From assembly GCA_048268005.1 (NCBI GenBank), contig JBLWWJ010000005.1, positions 248,001 to 312,000 on the forward strand: a stretch of 64,000 bases of DNA, written 5' to 3'. The position numbers were made by a program, and so were the translations under genes. Origin of the DNA: Ancylomarina sp048268005. GTDB taxonomy: Bacteria > Bacteroidota > Bacteroidia > Bacteroidales > Marinifilaceae. Under the pieces are notes generated by a model that worked only from the letters and a program-made list of their open reading frames with translations, made no database searches and was not told the origin of the DNA. Shown here piece after piece: positions 62,779-64,000 of this stretch (its first letter is position 1; every line of letters begins with the position of its first letter).

Positions 62779-63491
62779 TGAAAAATCAAACTTGTATCAT
62801 TGTTGAAGATGAGCAACTGGCAATCGATTTATTGCTATCGTACATCGAAAAAATTCCATTCCTTAATTGTGTTGGAGCTTTTCCGAATGCAATAGAGGCT
62901 TACTCTTTTCTACATGAAAATAATGTAGATATTATTTTTGTTGACATCGATATGCCAGGGATGAAGGGGACGGATTTTGTAAAATCATTACGAAGAAGTT
63001 ATAAGGTTATTTTCACTACCGCTTGCGAACAATCTGCGCTCGAAGCTTTTGAGTTAAACGCAATCGATTATCTCACTAAACCAATTGATTTTAATCGCTT
63101 TGTGCAGGCTCTAAATAAAGCGTCATTGTATGATATATCTGCATCGGAAAATAAAGCAAACGCAGGAAAATTATTTATAAAGGTAGACGGTAAAATTATT
63201 AATATCTCTCTCAACGAAATACTTTACATTCAAGGCATGCAGAGATATATACAAATCTTCACTAAAGACAATAAATATACCAGTCTAACATCATTATTTA
63301 AACTCAGCGAGCACCTACCCAAAGATAAATTCTTCAGGGTCCACAAATCCTACATTATTAATGTTGATAATATATCATGTATAGAGGGAAATATGATTCG
63401 GATCAATAATGAAATGATCCCTATTTCTAAGGGAAAAAAAGATCAGTTTTTTAAAGATCTTGACGATAATGTCGATATTCTTTACTTATAG
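62778..63491 (+). CDS. LytTR-family response regulator
   Basis: A 237-residue transcription factor: receiver domain with phospho-acceptor D56 in DIIFVDIDMPG and conserved Lys in IDYLTKPIDF, then a LytTR DNA-binding domain (about 133-230; IKVDGKIINISLNEILYIQG ... FFRVHKSYIINV). LytTR regulators bind direct repeats about two helical turns apart. Translationally coupled to the kinase gene. No third gene follows in the operon. Confidence 0.93.
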   Translation: MKNQTCIIVEDEQLAIDLLLSYIEKIPFLNCVGAFPNAIEAYSFLHENNVDIIFVDIDMPGMKGTDFVKSLRRSYKVIFTTACEQSALEAFELNAIDYLTKPIDFNRFVQALNKASLYDISASENKANAGKLFIKVDGKIINISLNEILYIQGMQRYIQIFTKDNKYTSLTSLFKLSEHLPKDKFFRVHKSYIINVDNISCIEGNMIRINNEMIPISKGKKDQFFKDLDDNVDILYL

Positions 63492-63849
63492 TCAATATCC
63501 AAAAATTATTCTCTTTATCCAAAATCATCTGTAGGGACTCATACGGGTTAAAAAACATTGGCAATACTCCGACCAATATTCATAAACAAGGGAAACAAAA
63601 GCAGTATACCCGAAGCGATAGCTACAGAACAGGCGCAAGAAAGAATAAGATGAACCCCCTATCATTAGATCCAAGCCAAGGAGAGAAGGCCATATTTTCT
63701 GTGTACACAGAACACGAGCTGCAAGCTCGTGTATCTGGGGCAAGCTTGCGTCTCTGCCATTTTTTTTGATTTTATCACATTGATATGCAAGTCAGCCTTT
63801 TTTATTAATTTTAGTAATCTTAATTCTAATAAAAAGTAAACCATACATT
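63492..63849. other. intergenic region with RAYT-associated palindrome
   Basis: No convincing gene; a 72-codon minus-strand frame here has no coding character. The right half contains the palindrome described next and related GCAAGCTTGCGT sequence leading up to the transposase gene start. Confidence 0.5.
63712..63732. repeat. REP-like palindrome near RAYT gene
   Basis: ACACGAGCT / AGCTCGTGT (63712-63720 with 63724-63732), 3-nt loop GCA, followed shortly by GGGGCAAGCTTGCGTCTCTG with a further AAGCTT core. Position about 120 bases before a RAYT start codon fits the palindromes that such transposases recognise. Confidence 0.6.
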
Positions 63850-64000
63850 ATGGAAGTTCTCGAAACAGGCAAATATTATCACATTTATAATCGCGGAATT
63901 AATTCTTGTGATCTGTTTACGGAGGAAGACAATTACAGTCACTTTCTGAATTTGTATGTAAAAATACATTGACCCTATAGCAGATACTTTTGCGTGGGGG
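63850..64000 (+). pseudogene. RAYT/Y1 transposase, N-terminal part with frameshift, cut by window end
   Basis: The ATG at 63850 begins MEVLETGKYYHIYNRGINSC and continues DLFTEEDNYSHFLNLYVK, the N-terminus of REP-associated tyrosine transposases. At the run of five A near 63959-63963 the frame shifts: removal of one A would read YVKYIDPIADTFAWG, as the family requires, whereas the actual frame stops at once. So it is either a broken copy, a sequencing homopolymer error, or a slippage site. It belongs to a different subtype from the remnant at 46.6-47.1 kb. Confidence 0.75.

Noticed and set aside
63525..63743. 72-codon minus-strand open frame
   Set aside because: It overlaps the REP-like palindrome, has no recognisable domain, and its composition is not gene-like.

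Overview
The window looks like a chromosomal segment of an AT-rich Bacteroidota bacterium, probably marine or sediment-living and near the Marinilabiliales/Marinifilaceae (order-level placement is inference). Signs are a type IX secretion sorting domain, DUF4625 and Big_2 lipoproteins, an HYC_CC_PP family protein, RAYT (Y1) transposase remnants, few clear Shine-Dalgarno sequences, and promoters matching the Bacteroidota TTG / TAnnTTTG pattern. I see no rRNA, tRNA, CRISPR array or intact insertion sequence.

Layout. (1) 1-2.8 kb: end of an ATP-grasp enzyme, a ClC-family anion transporter and a small zinc-ribbon protein. (2) 2.8-11.2 kb, minus strand: a copper/silver-type RND efflux operon (HYC_CC_PP protein, CusA, CusC/TolC, four-helix-bundle protein, CusB with metal-binding domains at both ends, periplasmic HMA protein). 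(3) 11.5-26.7 kb: two large soluble multi-PAS/GAF histidine kinases, a protein with class I isoprenoid-synthase-like Asp motifs, a SpoU methyltransferase, a minus-strand respiratory module (HisKA_3 kinase, NarL-type regulator, eight-heme lipoprotein cytochrome, NapH/NosR-like membrane FeS protein), a secreted metallo-beta-lactamase-fold hydrolase and an ATP-cone/nuclease fusion. (4) 26.9-29.2 kb: a TIGR02117 protein, an unknown protein, and a DUF5320 plus Cys-rich membrane protein pair behind a promoter with an embedded 16-bp palindrome. (5) 29.5-35.7 kb, plus strand: an operon of a KamA-family radical SAM enzyme, PcaI- and PcaJ-like CoA-transferase subunits, a class III PLP aminotransferase, a PcaF-like thiolase and a GNAT. 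(6) 35.8-47.9 kb: ABC ATPase plus ABC permease/M1 peptidase fusion, FKBP isomerase, TPR protein, HNH-like zinc protein, a gene-free kilobase, a Cache-PAS-CBS-DUF294 protein, a phosphoesterase and two pseudogenes (RAYT transposase, anaerobic sulfatase-maturating enzyme). (7) 48.1-61.1 kb, minus strand: a surface cluster (DUF4625 lipoproteins, T9SS beta-propeller protein, papain-like peptidase, three related Big_2 lipoproteins, a large LRR lipoprotein) with long inverted repeats between genes. (8) 61.7-64 kb: LytS/LytTR two-component pair, then a RAYT palindrome and the start of a frameshifted RAYT gene.

The best candidate for undescribed biology is region 5. Gene order suggests that an alpha-amino acid is isomerised to a beta-amino acid, transaminated to a 3-oxo acid, activated by CoA transfer and cleaved thiolytically. 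The CoA-transferase and thiolase resemble the last two enzymes of the beta-ketoadipate pathway, although no other enzyme of that pathway is present here. The respiratory module with phased TACGTA palindromes, the pseudoknot-like element at 53.6 kb and the promoter-embedded palindrome at 29.27 kb are the next most interesting.
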